From the NCBI RefSeq assembly GCF_000012385.1, contig NC_007940.1, positions 1,364,001-1,428,000 on the forward strand: 64,000 nt of DNA. Reading direction: 5' to 3'. The notes under the pieces were generated by a model, which was not told where the DNA came from, did no database searches, and saw nothing but the letters and a program-made list of their open reading frames with translations. A program made the translations under genes and the position numbers. This DNA is from Rickettsia bellii RML369-C. GTDB taxonomy: Bacteria > Pseudomonadota > Alphaproteobacteria > Rickettsiales > Rickettsiaceae. Positions 16,098 to 25,949 of the stretch are shown here, in pieces. The stretch's first letter is position 1; the number at the start of each line of letters is the position of its first letter.

Positions 16098-18827
16098 CTA
16101 CAAATTAATTTTTAACTTCACTAACCCTTGATGGCTTTTATATTTTTTATGGGTGTAATGATTATATTCAAATACTACATTTATATTCTTCTTTGTTAAA
16201 AGAACATTACCTCCAATATTATAACCAAATTTAGGCTGTTTTGATATAATAATCTTCTCTTCTATTATTTGATTATTTAAAACTGCCTTAGCATTAACTT
16301 TTGTATCTTTATTATAAAAATGATTTTCTATACTCCCATACAAGCTCGGCACCAGCGTTATATCATTTAAAACCTTTATCGATTTAAATTCTACCTTACT
16401 GCCTAAACTAGTTGTTAATAGTCGATTTGACTTCTTTTGAATCATTAATTTTTGTACAAAATTATTTCCTTTATAACCACTACTTCTTGAATAATCGTAT
16501 TTTAATCCAATATTTGGTATTAAGTATAAATTATAATTTATACGATATTTATAATTTAATAATGCTTCAAAATTAAAGTTATTATTTTGATATTTACCAA
16601 TGATATTATTAGCAGTTGTAGCTTTATTTTTAATATAATTATGACCAACAGATGCTATAGCTTGCAATGAAAAATTTTTCGGTAATTCTTTTAAACCATA
16701 AACACTTAATAAATGTCCATTAAGTGCGGTCTTAGCAAACTTCTTATTATATTTAAAATGCGACTCAATTCTTGAATAAGCTATACCTATTACGTCAGAG
16801 CTATTACTAAGCTCTGTGTCCATACCGATAGTTACACCGCTAGTGCGTCCTTGATATTTCGGTATGCTTCTCCATGCTTTTTGATTGCTTACTCCATATA
16901 AACCACTGATCCATACTCCTCTGTTTATTGCGTCCTCTTCATCACCACCAGTAATCGCAGCAGTAGGCAATAACAATCTACCATGGATACCCATATGAAT
17001 AGGTTTATTAGTAATAGAAGCTACTTGATTATGCAAAGTAACTTCTTCAGATATTTGCTTTTTTACAATTAAAGATTCTAGGTCTTGAGATTTTGAATCT
17101 AATAAACTTAACTCTATTATTATATTCTCATAATCTTCTGGTGAACATTTCTCTAAAAATGCTAGAGTATCAGGATCATTAAATACAGTTGGAAACAAAT
17201 CGGGATGTGCTCTTATTATACTAACAAAATCTGGGACCTCTTTTAAAATTTTAAGTATATCTATCAAATCTTGATCAAAAGATATTGATGCATTTTCACC
17301 ATTATTATTTAAAGCAAATAATCCAGTAATTTTTTTACTTTTTAATTCATCTAATTGTCTTTTTGCATCTTCAAGCTCATTAATTATATCTAGGTTATTA
17401 GTATTATTTTCTAAAAATTCAATTCGAGCTAATAATTTTTTCATTTTTTCATTTTCAGATAAATTATTTGTATCTTTCATTACTTTAGAAAGTGGTATAT
17501 TTGCTGGTGTTAAATCCCAATTATTTTCAGCCCTTATTAAATTAAATTCTGTATTATCTATATATTCTTCAGAACCATCTTCCTTTACTATTTTTAGTCT
17601 TTTTCCATTTATTTTATTGTTATCTTCCATTAAAAACCTTGCAATTACAGCTCGTTTTTTTGCTTCATTTGTCACTAGTTTTTCGTACTCTTCATAGCTT
17701 ATTTTACTACTACTACCAGGTTTAGAAACTTGATAGGTGTCCCAACTACTTTCTCCAATTTTTTCAAGTATTTCTTCACATTTTTTAATGTATTCTTCTT
17801 CACTTAAGATCGATCTATCTAGTTTATCTACCTCACTTTTGTATAATCCTGTCTTTTCTTCATAGGCACGTTTATAACCTAAAGCTTTAGTTATTACCTC
17901 TTTTTCATATTCTGTAAAATATTTTTCATAACTATTATCATTTATGTTGCTGTTATAATAGTCGACATATTTTATATTAGCACCATAAGCTAATTCTATT
18001 AGCGACTCAACTTTTGATTTTATTAGACCATAAACTCTTTCTTGTTCTATTTGCTTAAGTTTTGTTTCATCAAACTTCCTATAAGAATTTCCTTTAGAAT
18101 CTTTTTCAAAACCTTTAGTAATATCAATAATTTCAGAGGTGAGATCTTTTTCTAAAATCTCTGTTGGCGTACTATACGAAATTATATACTTATAATTTGG
18201 ATTAAAATTAGAAATATAAGATGTAGAACCTATTATATTATTATTTAAGTTTGTATTATCAATTATAATGTTACCTTTATCATCTTTCTCATATATTCCA
18301 TTATTAGCCGCAATTTGGTTTGCTAAATTAAATTTTTCTGTAGGAGACAATTTATTATTTCTTATAATATCTTTGAAAAACCTTGCACGTAATTCATCAT
18401 TATCAGTGTGTTGAGTAAGAACAATAGAAAATAGCTTAGACATCTGTGCTATTCCATTCAAATTTAAAAAGGCTTCTAAATCAGAATTATCTTTTTTATT
18501 TTTTATATTTTTCCTATTTTTTTTAAGTGTATCATAAGGATTAAATGTTGGACCTAATTCAGCATTAATATCTTTTGCTGCTGATTTAGGATCAACAGGC
18601 GGTGTTTTTGGCAGCGGAGGCGGAGGTGGCGTCGGAGGCGGAGGTGGTGGCGGAGGTGGAGGAGGGGGTGGTGGCGGAGGAGGGGGTGGTGGAGGTGGTG
18701 CAGCTTCTGCTTTATTATTTAAAGTAAGCAATAATATTCCTGAATTAATTGCCAATAAATTTATTGATATGGCAACAACGAAAGAGTATTTTAACAATGT
18801 AGATTTTAGCTTATATCCCAAACTCAT
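16098..18827 (-). CDS. Sca-type autotransporter with poly-proline tract
   Basis: This 909-residue protein has an N-terminal signal region (hydrophobic VAISINLLAINSGILLLTL, cleavage near AEA at about residue 43). An uninterrupted proline tract of more than 20 residues follows immediately, then TPPPPPLPKTPP (to about residue 76). A helical passenger (about 80-630) rich in Asn, Lys and Glu comes next. The last 270 residues form an autotransporter beta-domain (start WISGLYGVSNQKAW, barrel-like alternation, final LVKLKINL). Type V secretion would expose the passenger on the surface. Its position near cysS makes a Sca2-family orthologue possible, but the passenger lacks the long SFG Sca2 architecture and I see no clear WH2 motifs. 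Poly-proline could bind profilin or other actin factors, which is inference. Confidence 0.85.
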   Translation of the reverse strand: MSLGYKLKSTLLKYSFVVAISINLLAINSGILLLTLNNKAEAAPPPPPPPPPPPPPPPPPPPPPPTPPPPPLPKTPPVDPKSAAKDINAELGPTFNPYDTLKKNRKNIKNKKDNSDLEAFLNLNGIAQMSKLFSIVLTQHTDNDELRARFFKDIIRNNKLSPTEKFNLANQIAANNGIYEKDDKGNIIIDNTNLNNNIIGSTSYISNFNPNYKYIISYSTPTEILEKDLTSEIIDITKGFEKDSKGNSYRKFDETKLKQIEQERVYGLIKSKVESLIELAYGANIKYVDYYNSNINDNSYEKYFTEYEKEVITKALGYKRAYEEKTGLYKSEVDKLDRSILSEEEYIKKCEEILEKIGESSWDTYQVSKPGSSSKISYEEYEKLVTNEAKKRAVIARFLMEDNNKINGKRLKIVKEDGSEEYIDNTEFNLIRAENNWDLTPANIPLSKVMKDTNNLSENEKMKKLLARIEFLENNTNNLDIINELEDAKRQLDELKSKKITGLFALNNNGENASISFDQDLIDILKILKEVPDFVSIIRAHPDLFPTVFNDPDTLAFLEKCSPEDYENIIIELSLLDSKSQDLESLIVKKQISEEVTLHNQVASITNKPIHMGIHGRLLLPTAAITGGDEEDAINRGVWISGLYGVSNQKAWRSIPKYQGRTSGVTIGMDTELSNSSDVIGIAYSRIESHFKYNKKFAKTALNGHLLSVYGLKELPKNFSLQAIASVGHNYIKNKATTANNIIGKYQNNNFNFEALLNYKYRINYNLYLIPNIGLKYDYSRSSGYKGNNFVQKLMIQKKSNRLLTTSLGSKVEFKSIKVLNDITLVPSLYGSIENHFYNKDTKVNAKAVLNNQIIEEKIIISKQPKFGYNIGGNVLLTKKNINVVFEYNHYTHKKYKSHQGLVKLKINL

Positions 18828-18998
18828 TAGATTTATCTCATTAATATTAACTTAAACGAGTGACAATATATAATTTTCGTTAATTAGAGTCAATAAAAAT
18901 TATTAATTTCTATTAACTATTGGATTTTTTAATTATACTATGGCTAAAAAGCCTCATAATATGATAAAATCTAACTTTTTGTAAATAAACCAAACCTT

Positions 18999-20375
18999 AT
19001 GCAAATATACTTATTTAACACCCTCACTCAAAACAAAGAACTATTTGAACCTGAAGATCAGACTAATGTAAAAATGTATGTCTGTGGACCTACTGTTTAT
19101 GATAACCCACATATTGGCAATAGTAGATCGGTAGTGGTATATGACTTACTTTATCGCATACTTGTAGATATATTTGAGGCTAAATCTGTAAAATATGTAC
19201 GGAATATTACCGATGTAGATGATAAGATAATTGAGAGAGCAGCAAACTTAGGTATTAGCATTAACGAGTTAACAGACAAAGTTACAAAAGAATTTCATAC
19301 GAATATGAAATATCTATTTTGTTTACCACCTACTATAGAACCAAAGGCTACGCAGCATATTGATGTAATGATCGAAATAATAGAAAAGCTAATTAAATCT
19401 GGGCATGCATATATTGCAGATGATCATGTTTATTTTGATGTTTTATTAGCTCCTAATTATACAGAACTATCTAACCGAAAATTAGAAGATATGTTTGAAA
19501 GCGTACGGGTAGAAAATAGCAAAACTAAAAAGCATCCACAGGATTTCGTTTTATGGAAACCAGCAAAACCAGATGAAGATGTACATATGAACTTCAAAAG
19601 CCCATGGGGGCTAGGGCGTCCCGGCTGGCATATTGAATGTTCAGCAATGAGTTATAAATATTTAGGCAAAAATTTTGATATTCATGGCGGCGGTGCTGAT
19701 TTAATATTTCCACATCATACTAACGAGATTGCACAAAGTAAATGTGCTTTTTCGAACTCCACTTATGCAAAATACTGGGTTCACAATGGCTTTTTAACAG
19801 TTAACGGCGAAAAAATGAGTAAATCTCTTGGTAATTTTATTACTGTCAGGGATTTAATGGATAAACAAATTAAAGGCGAAATAGTAAGATTATTTTTATT
19901 AACCGCCCATTATAGACGTCCTCTTGATTATAACGACAAGGCTATAGAGGATGCTAAAAAAACTCTAGATTATTGGTATAGAGCTATTCAAAATATAAAT
20001 ATACAAAAAATAGATACTCTGCCTAGCGACTTTATGCAAAGCTTGTTTGACGATATGAATAGTCCGCTTGCTATTAAAATAATTAACGACTATGCCAAAG
20101 CTATTTTTACAGCTACAAACGAGGAAGAAAAGCAATTTAATGCCTCTAATCTTATTGCTTGTGCTAATTTTATTGGATTAATGAACGAAACACCACATGA
20201 ATGGTTTAATAAAGATGTAGACGAAAATTATATAAATAATCTTATTAATGAACGCTTAGAAGCAAAAAAACAAAAAAATTGGGGATTAGCTGATCAAATT
20301 CGTAACAAATTATTAAATGAAAAAATTATTTTAGAGGATAAGCCAAACGGCACTACTATATGGAGGAAAGAATAA
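18999..20375 (+). CDS. cysS: Cysteinyl-tRNA synthetase
   Basis: This 458-residue class I aminoacyl-tRNA synthetase has the HIGH-type motif NPHIGNSR (about residue 37) and KMSKSLGN (about 268). The zinc-binding residues are visible as YVCGPTVYD (Cys), WHIECSAMS and [10 protein letters not shown]. It charges tRNA-Cys in the cytosol. It is divergent from the autotransporter gene, with a 171-nt AT-rich spacer that could hold both promoters. Length and order of motifs are normal. Confidence 0.97.
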
Positions 20376-20479
20376 GGACTTGTAAATTACGGAATATAAG
20401 TATATAATTTGTAGGCTTATATTTTTAAGCAAATTCACACGTAAGATAAATGTTAGTTCATTAAAATAAATAGTGAATA

Positions 20480-20609
20480 GGTAGACGAAGGTCAACTTCA
20501 AAAAGAGCAAGGAGACGGTAAGCCGAGGAACGGAGCGTATACTTAATACGTGAGTACCGGAGAACTTACAAAGTCGACGCAGCCAATTTTTGAAATTCAT
20601 CGAGTATAC
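20480..20609. repeat. Palindromic repeat of a second family, upstream of rpsB
   Basis: Outer arms are gtagacgaaggtcaacttc and gaaattcatcgagtatac. The inner palindrome is around gcgtatacttaatacgtgag. Related text occurs at 25635-25700 and 25870-25930, and in coding form inside the NUDIX gene near 48870. The spacer 20376-20650 contains no ORF I can support. Confidence 0.65.
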
Positions 20610-20650
20610 ATCTTACGGAGGTATAAACTAACAATAATCAGGAGAAATAA

Positions 20651-21526
20651 ATGTCAAAAATACCACCAGTTAACGTTAAAGATTTATTAGATGCCGGCGT
20701 GCATTTTGGTCATAAGACTTCACGTTGGAATCCTAAAATGGCACCTTATATATATGGTGAGCGTGATGAGGTACATATAATTGATTTAAGACAAACAGCA
20801 GCTTTAATGAATGTTGCTTTAAATGCAATATATGAAACTGTAAAAAATGATGGCAAAGTATTATTTGTGAGTACAAAAATACAAGCAAGCGATATTATAG
20901 CAGAATATGCTGAAAAATGCGGACAATACTATGTAAATCATAGATGGCTTGGCGGAATGCTAACTAACTGGAAAACTATTTCAGGTTCTATAGAGAAATT
21001 AAATAAATTAGAACAAACTTTAGAAAATGAAGAAGCTTGCATCGGTTATACTAAGAAAGAAATACTTGATATGAACCGCAAGAAAGATAAATTACTTCTA
21101 TCACTTGCTGGAATCAGAGAGCTACATTCTAAGCCAGATTTAATAGTAATTATCGACACTAATAAAGAACATATTGCGATTAGCGAAGCTGTAAGACTTG
21201 ATATACCTATCGTGGCTGTTGTAGATACTAATTCTAACCCTGATCATATAGATTATCCAATTCCAGGTAATGATGACGCTATAAGATCAATTAGGTTTTA
21301 TTGTAGTTTATTTGCTGATGCTGCACTACAAGGTTTAGAAGAATCAATGAAAGCATCAGGAGTCGATTTAGGCAGCATCCAAGAACATGGTGATAAAAAT
21401 TTAGCTCCTAAAAATGTTTCTAAATTAAAACAAGCTAAAAAGTTCTCTAAAACAAAAAATATAAATGAAGAAGCAAATACAGAATTTGAGCAAGCATTAA
21501 GTGATGCTGATGAAGACAAAAATTAG
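20651..21526 (+). CDS. rpsB: 30S ribosomal protein S2
   Basis: This 291-residue protein has the S2 signature [34 protein letters not shown], then [17 protein letters not shown] and [27 protein letters not shown]. It is a small-subunit protein. It is preceded by a strong ribosome binding site (caggagaaataaatg). It has an Asn/Lys/Glu-rich C-terminal tail beyond the core (about residues 235-291). It is followed 42 nt later by tsf, the usual rpsB-tsf operon. Confidence 0.97.
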   Translation: MSKIPPVNVKDLLDAGVHFGHKTSRWNPKMAPYIYGERDEVHIIDLRQTAALMNVALNAIYETVKNDGKVLFVSTKIQASDIIAEYAEKCGQYYVNHRWLGGMLTNWKTISGSIEKLNKLEQTLENEEACIGYTKKEILDMNRKKDKLLLSLAGIRELHSKPDLIVIIDTNKEHIAISEAVRLDIPIVAVVDTNSNPDHIDYPIPGNDDAIRSIRFYCSLFADAALQGLEESMKASGVDLGSIQEHGDKNLAPKNVSKLKQAKKFSKTKNINEEANTEFEQALSDADEDKN

Positions 21527-21568
21527 ACATCTTTTTAAAATGCATAATTAAATGGAGATAGATAAAGT

Positions 21569-22498
21569 ATGAGTGAAGTAAATATAAGTGCTAGTGACGT
21601 TAGAGAGCTCAGAGAAAAAACTGGTGCTGGAATGATGGATTGTAAAAAAGCCTTAATCGAGACTAAAGGCAATCTTGAAGAAGCTGTTGACTTTTTACGC
21701 ACGAAAGGTCTTGCTGCTGCTGCAAAGAAAGCTGGACGTGTTGCTGCTGAAGGGTTAACAGCTGCTAAAGTTGACGGATTAACTGGAGTTGTTGTTGAAA
21801 TAAATTCTGAAACCGATTTTGTCGCAAGAAATGAGCAATTCCAAAATCTAGTTACAAATATTGCTAATCTTGCAATAAATGTTAAAGATATAGAAGAACT
21901 AAAAGCAGCTAAAATGCCAAATGGCAAATCAGTAGAAGAAGACGTTGTAGAAAATATTGCTACAATAGGTGAAAACTTAACACTACGCCGCATGGAAGTA
22001 CTAAAAGTATCTGAAGGAGCGATTGGCTCTTATGTACATAATGAAGTTGCATCAAACTTAGGTAAAATTTCTGTATTGGTAGGTCTACAATCAAGTGCAA
22101 AAGATACGGCAAAACTAGAAGCTTTAGCTAAGCAAATCGCTGTTCACGTGGCAGGAAATAATCCACAAAGTATAGATGATTCTGGTTTAGATCAAGCCCT
22201 TGTAGAACGTGAGAGAAAAGTATTCTTTGAGAAGTCAAAAGAAGAAGGTAAGCCTGACAATATTATCGAAAAAATGGTAGAAGGCAGAATTCGTAAATTC
22301 TTTGCTGAAGTTGTGCTACTACAACAAAATTTCTTATTTGATAATAAACTAACTGTTGCTGAAGTAATCAAAAATGCTGCTAAAGAACTTGGTGCAGAAA
22401 TTCAAATTACTAAATTTATCAGATATGAACTTGGTGAGGGTATAGAGCAGGAAGAAAAAAACTTCGCCGATGAAGTAGCCGCTGTAATGAAAGGCTAA
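21569..22498 (+). CDS. tsf: Translation elongation factor Ts
   Basis: This 309-residue protein begins with the conserved [19 protein letters not shown] helix (UBA-like domain), followed by [13 protein letters not shown] and core dimerisation domains. EF-Ts is the nucleotide exchange factor for EF-Tu. It is second gene of the rpsB-tsf operon with a good ribosome binding site (atggagatagataaagtatg). Full length. Downstream is a 540-nt spacer with repeats. Confidence 0.97.
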
Positions 22499-22660
22499 TA
22501 TACTTACCTTTGTCATGCAGCACCTTTTTTTGTTGTACGAATCAAAAAGTACTTACAATGGCATTCCCACAGAAGTACAGTAGCGTCCGGATAAAATTGT
22601 AATATTATTAAAATAATTATTGCAAGAAAGCATTGTTTGTATGAATCCAAAAGCACTCTT

Positions 22661-22836
22661 GATGTCATGCCGTGGCTTGACCACGGCATACAGAAAAGGC
22701 ATTATTGCTTGGATACTAAATCGTCTGAGCCTACGTAAATGAAATGAGCGTGGCAATCCAGAAAAATAATAAAAAATGCTACGCAATTTACTAGATTGCT
22801 TTGTCAAAACTTATAGTTCTTCCTCTCAATAATGAC
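22661..22836. repeat. RPE-type palindromes in the 22499-23038 spacer
   Basis: There is a short hairpin gatgtcatgccgtggcttgaccacggcat, and a diverged gcgtggcaatccag...ctctcaataatgac unit. The remainder (22840-23038) is AT-rich and probably holds the promoter of the gene at 23039. No ORF is supported. Confidence 0.6.
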
Positions 22837-23038
22837 CTGCATTCCTCATTGCTTCATATAATTATTATATTTTCTGGTATTAAAAAATATTAGGTATTGC
22901 AATAAATTTATTTATCCTATAAATGTAAAATTACAATAGTTTTTCAAGTTTAAGTTATATTTATATTTTTAGTGTAATTAATAATTAGCATTATTTTAGT
23001 TTTGTGTTATATAAGCTAAAATAATAATTATTACTTAT

Positions 23039-24004
23039 ATGACAAAATTAACCAAAATGGAACTAAAAGAACTAGTAGAGCAAAATGAATACGAAATAAA
23101 ACTAGTCCAATATTATGAGCAGATAGATAGTTATAAAAATCTTGATTATATAACACAAAATACGGAAATACCAGGAACTCAACCCACTATATCTGTGCCA
23201 GGCTATAGAGCATTACTTGAGCTATATATGGCTTCTAATGATGCCCCTCACAAAGAACTAGAAAATTTTAGTAATAGTTTAGAAAAAATCTCTACATATT
23301 TATTTAACGACGATCATGATAAATTTACAGAACAAGTATTTAATGATTTAGAAGAGAAGAATAAATCTTTTATATTTTATAGTAATTTTAATAATTCACA
23401 TGCAAATTTTATAAAATATTCTAAAGAAAATAATCAATATTACAGAACATTTTATAATGTAGGTAGTGGGGATATCGAAAGTGAAAATCAATCAATAAAA
23501 AAATTTGTCTCAGGAGCAGGATTTTTATTTCAAACAAAAAAAATATTGGTTGGAGGAAAGTCTGAAATTCAAAAGAAAATAAAACAAGATCTAGTTAATA
23601 ATGCTAAGGGAGTAAATAATGAACCCGATGAGTTACTAAAAAATCAACCTTTTGAGGTTTCAGATGTACAAGTAAAAGAACAACGATATAATAATTGTAG
23701 TACAAGAGCTCTACGCGAGGCTTTAAGAGATAATATACCTACAGAAGAATTTAGGGAGCTTTATGAATTTATTGCAAACAATTCTTATTCCGATATGTTA
23801 AAAGCAGCAGGAATTGAAAAATCGATAAAACAGGAAGAAATAAAAGATTTTGAATCCGCTTTGAAAAAATACATTCAACTTCAGAGAAAAAAGTTTGATA
23901 TGGCTCAAACTAATTTGAAAAAAGAAGAAGATAATGAACTGACTCAAAAGTATAACAATCTTAAAATTGAGTATGCAGAAATCGTAAAAAAATTAAAGAG
24001 CTGA
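23039..24004 (+). CDS. Unrecognised effector-like protein, N-terminal part of a frameshifted gene
   Basis: This 321-residue ORF of unknown function has no signal peptide or membrane segment. It stops just after an A7 run (23986-23992, codons gtA AAA AAA). The next frame is open from there through 24819, so the ancestral gene was about 593 codons. One notable stretch is EQRYNNCSTRALREAL (about residues 217-232), preceded by a lone histidine in NNSHANFIKYSK (about 121-132). That spacing resembles the His...Gln/Glu-x5-Cys layout of CE-clan cysteine peptidases such as Ulp1/YopJ types, but conservation is weak and I mark it as a hypothesis. The sequence is Lys/Glu/Asn-rich like many rickettsial secreted proteins. 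Confidence 0.55.
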   Translation: MTKLTKMELKELVEQNEYEIKLVQYYEQIDSYKNLDYITQNTEIPGTQPTISVPGYRALLELYMASNDAPHKELENFSNSLEKISTYLFNDDHDKFTEQVFNDLEEKNKSFIFYSNFNNSHANFIKYSKENNQYYRTFYNVGSGDIESENQSIKKFVSGAGFLFQTKKILVGGKSEIQKKIKQDLVNNAKGVNNEPDELLKNQPFEVSDVQVKEQRYNNCSTRALREALRDNIPTEEFRELYEFIANNSYSDMLKAAGIEKSIKQEEIKDFESALKKYIQLQRKKFDMAQTNLKKEEDNELTQKYNNLKIEYAEIVKKLKS

Positions 24005-24156
24005 AAGCTCAGCTTCCTGAATCTCAAGATAAAATAAATATTCGAAAAAAAGTTAAAGAATTATTAAGTCAGCAAGGAAAATTATTAGATCAACAACATA
24101 AAGTATTAAATCAGCAAGAACAACTTTCACAAAATCCTACTAATACTAGTCTTAAT

Positions 24157-24819
24157 ATGAAAAATCATATTTCTAATTTTAGAGATCAAGGCTTTAATAT
24201 TTTGACGAAACAACAATTATTAAATGAAACAGCAACTCAATATTCAGAAAAGTTAGACAAGGAAAGAAGTCAAAATTTATGGCTTAAACTTTTTAAAGAA
24301 AGCTTAAATGATATTGATTTACCTTTAACTAAAGAGTTATTAGAACCGGTCAAAAGACATTTTTCAAATTGTCTTAATAAAAGCAGTGATGATAATGAAA
24401 TATTTAATGAATGGAAAAAGGAGTGTATAGAAGATCTTAGAATAGATCCAATAATTAAAGCACCTATTATAAAGTCGATGATTGAAAATAAAGAAGATTT
24501 ACCAAAGTCAATAAAACATTACGCTAAAAGTGATAATGCAAAAATAAAAAATTTAACAGTAAATGATATATACAAAAACCTTTTAAAAGAAAATATAGCT
24601 CAAAGAGACATTAACGCCGCTCATCGTCAACAAGATATGAAAGAATCTAACTTGACCAGTGAACAACTGTATAAAAAATACCTTAAAAAAGAAGCTTCTA
24701 AAAAAACTCTCGACGATATTAAAAAAACACTAGATTCTCATCTTACAAAAAAACACTCCAGTACTAATATAGTACCAAATTTTAAAAAACAAGAAAGTAA
24801 CAAATCTAATACTCGTTAG
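24157..24819 (+). CDS. C-terminal part of the frameshifted gene begun at 23039
   Basis: The ORF shown starts at an internal ATG, but its frame is already open from about 23990 and reads KELKAQLPESQDKI..., a coiled-coil-like QQ/L-rich linker, before this ATG. The 220 residues are highly charged and helical, with no recognised domain. The frame relative to the upstream ORF is -1. The A7 run at 23986-23992 fits a slippery A AAA AAA heptamer in the zero frame, so programmed slippage or loss of one A are both possible. The 3' end overlaps the convergent tsaE gene by 14 nt. Confidence 0.5.
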   Translation: MKNHISNFRDQGFNILTKQQLLNETATQYSEKLDKERSQNLWLKLFKESLNDIDLPLTKELLEPVKRHFSNCLNKSSDDNEIFNEWKKECIEDLRIDPIIKAPIIKSMIENKEDLPKSIKHYAKSDNAKIKNLTVNDIYKNLLKENIAQRDINAAHRQQDMKESNLTSEQLYKKYLKKEASKKTLDDIKKTLDSHLTKKHSSTNIVPNFKKQESNKSNTR

Positions 24820-25240
24820 TTATATTACATAAACGTTTATCATCATCTAATAATTTTAGATTTACTTCAATTAAAGGCGTAGGTAGGAGATGTTTAATAA
24901 TTTCAGACCATTCTATTAAAGTTAAATTACCGCTTAATGCCTCTTCAAGCCCTAATTCATAAATTTCTTCAGGTGATTTTAGGCGATAAAGATCACAATG
25001 ATAGATAGTAAAATGAGGTGTTTTATATGTTTGTAATAAGTTAAAGGTTGGACTTATAATTGAGGTGTTTTCACCACAAAAATATTTAATAATTTCACGA
25101 CAAAAAAAAGTTTTACCTACTCCAAGATCACCATTTAATAACACAATATTATTAGGTTTTAAGGTTGCAGCAAAAGCCTTAGCAAAGTTTTTTGTTTCTT
25201 CTTCGCTATTTAATATGGTTTGACTATTTAACATTTGCAA
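24806..25240 (-). CDS. tsaE: tRNA threonylcarbamoyladenosine biosynthesis ATPase TsaE
   Basis: This 144-residue protein has Walker A GDLGVGKTFF (about 40-49), SPTFNLLQTY and the conserved HCDLYRL motif, then LIEWSE. These are diagnostic of TsaE/YjeE. It works with TsaB, TsaD and TsaC to form t6A at position 37 of ANN-decoding tRNAs. It is on the minus strand, convergent with and slightly overlapping the unknown gene. Length is normal. Confidence 0.93.
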   Translation of the reverse strand: MQMLNSQTILNSEEETKNFAKAFAATLKPNNIVLLNGDLGVGKTFFCREIIKYFCGENTSIISPTFNLLQTYKTPHFTIYHCDLYRLKSPEEIYELGLEEALSGNLTLIEWSEIIKHLLPTPLIEVNLKLLDDDKRLCNITNEY

Positions 25241-25408
25241 GAATAGATAGTGGTTGTTTGAGATAGCTACTTTTTGAAAAGCTTTTCTTACAAAGATCGG
25301 GATCAGATCGTTTTTTCGTAATTACAAGGTAAAATTAATGTTATTATATGATCACTTCCCAGCAACGCTGGAAATCCATTCAATTATACTATCACCCCGT
25401 GGCTCGAC

Positions 25409-25615
25409 CAATAGTACCGGACAGTTATTAAAAAAATGTTATATTTTATTCAGGTGTAGGTGACCTTATATGTCATTCCCGCATAGGCGGGAATCCAGTA
25501 AAACTACATAAAAACAGTAAAATCTTTAAAATAAAAAGCTTAGGTTATCTTGCTTTATTCTGGATTCCCGCCGTTGCTAAGAATGACGTAGAATAATAAC
25601 TGTCCGGTACTATTG
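25409..25615. mobile_element. MITE-like element with perfect 21-bp terminal inverted repeats
   Basis: 25409-25429 and 25595-25615 are perfect inverted repeats (inner text aatagtaccggacagttatt). The inside contains an RPE-type unit (tgtcattcccgcataggcgg ... gccgttgctaagaatgac). The left 73 bp (25410-25482) recur inverted at 30118-30190 with three mismatches, which supports a mobile or formerly mobile repeat. It has no coding capacity, and no target duplication was recognised. Confidence 0.6.
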
Positions 25616-25707
25616 TTTATAAAACGAGGAATGAAACCGTTACTTAAGGCATGAGTACCGCAGTACTTATAAAACGACGACGCCAATTTTATCGAATATA
25701 CCGCAGA

Positions 25708-25836
25708 TACAGCATGTTTCAGAAAGGTCGATACAAGCGAATTTTGCAGGATTCGCCTGTGCTCACGTAGTTTATCTACGCTGTGCAGTCTCACCTTGAA
25801 ATTCATCTTGTCTAGACCTTTCTGAAACATGCTGTA
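25708..25836. repeat. Palindromic repeat with perfect 22-bp arms
   Basis: 25708-25729 and 25815-25836 are perfectly complementary (inner text gcatgtttcagaaaggtc). The centre holds a second palindrome (cacgtagtttatctacgctgtg). A related aaaggtcgatacaagc arm occurs at 29693. The 709-nt spacer 25241-25949 is almost entirely such repeats and has no supported ORF. Confidence 0.7.
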
Positions 25837-25949
25837 CTTCAAAAGTTAGAAGTCAAATAAGTGGTGAGTCAAGCTAGGCGTATATTAATACGTGAGCAAA
25901 GGCGAATCTCAAAATTTGACTTACCAAATCTTGAAGTATCAAAGGTATA

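Noticed and set aside
20331-20600. Minus-strand 89-codon ORF before rpsB
   Set aside because: It consists of repeat text and the antisense of the cysS end, with no family features.
25555-25842. Minus-strand 95-codon ORF
   Set aside because: It translates through two palindromic repeats. The apparent coding potential comes from the repeats.
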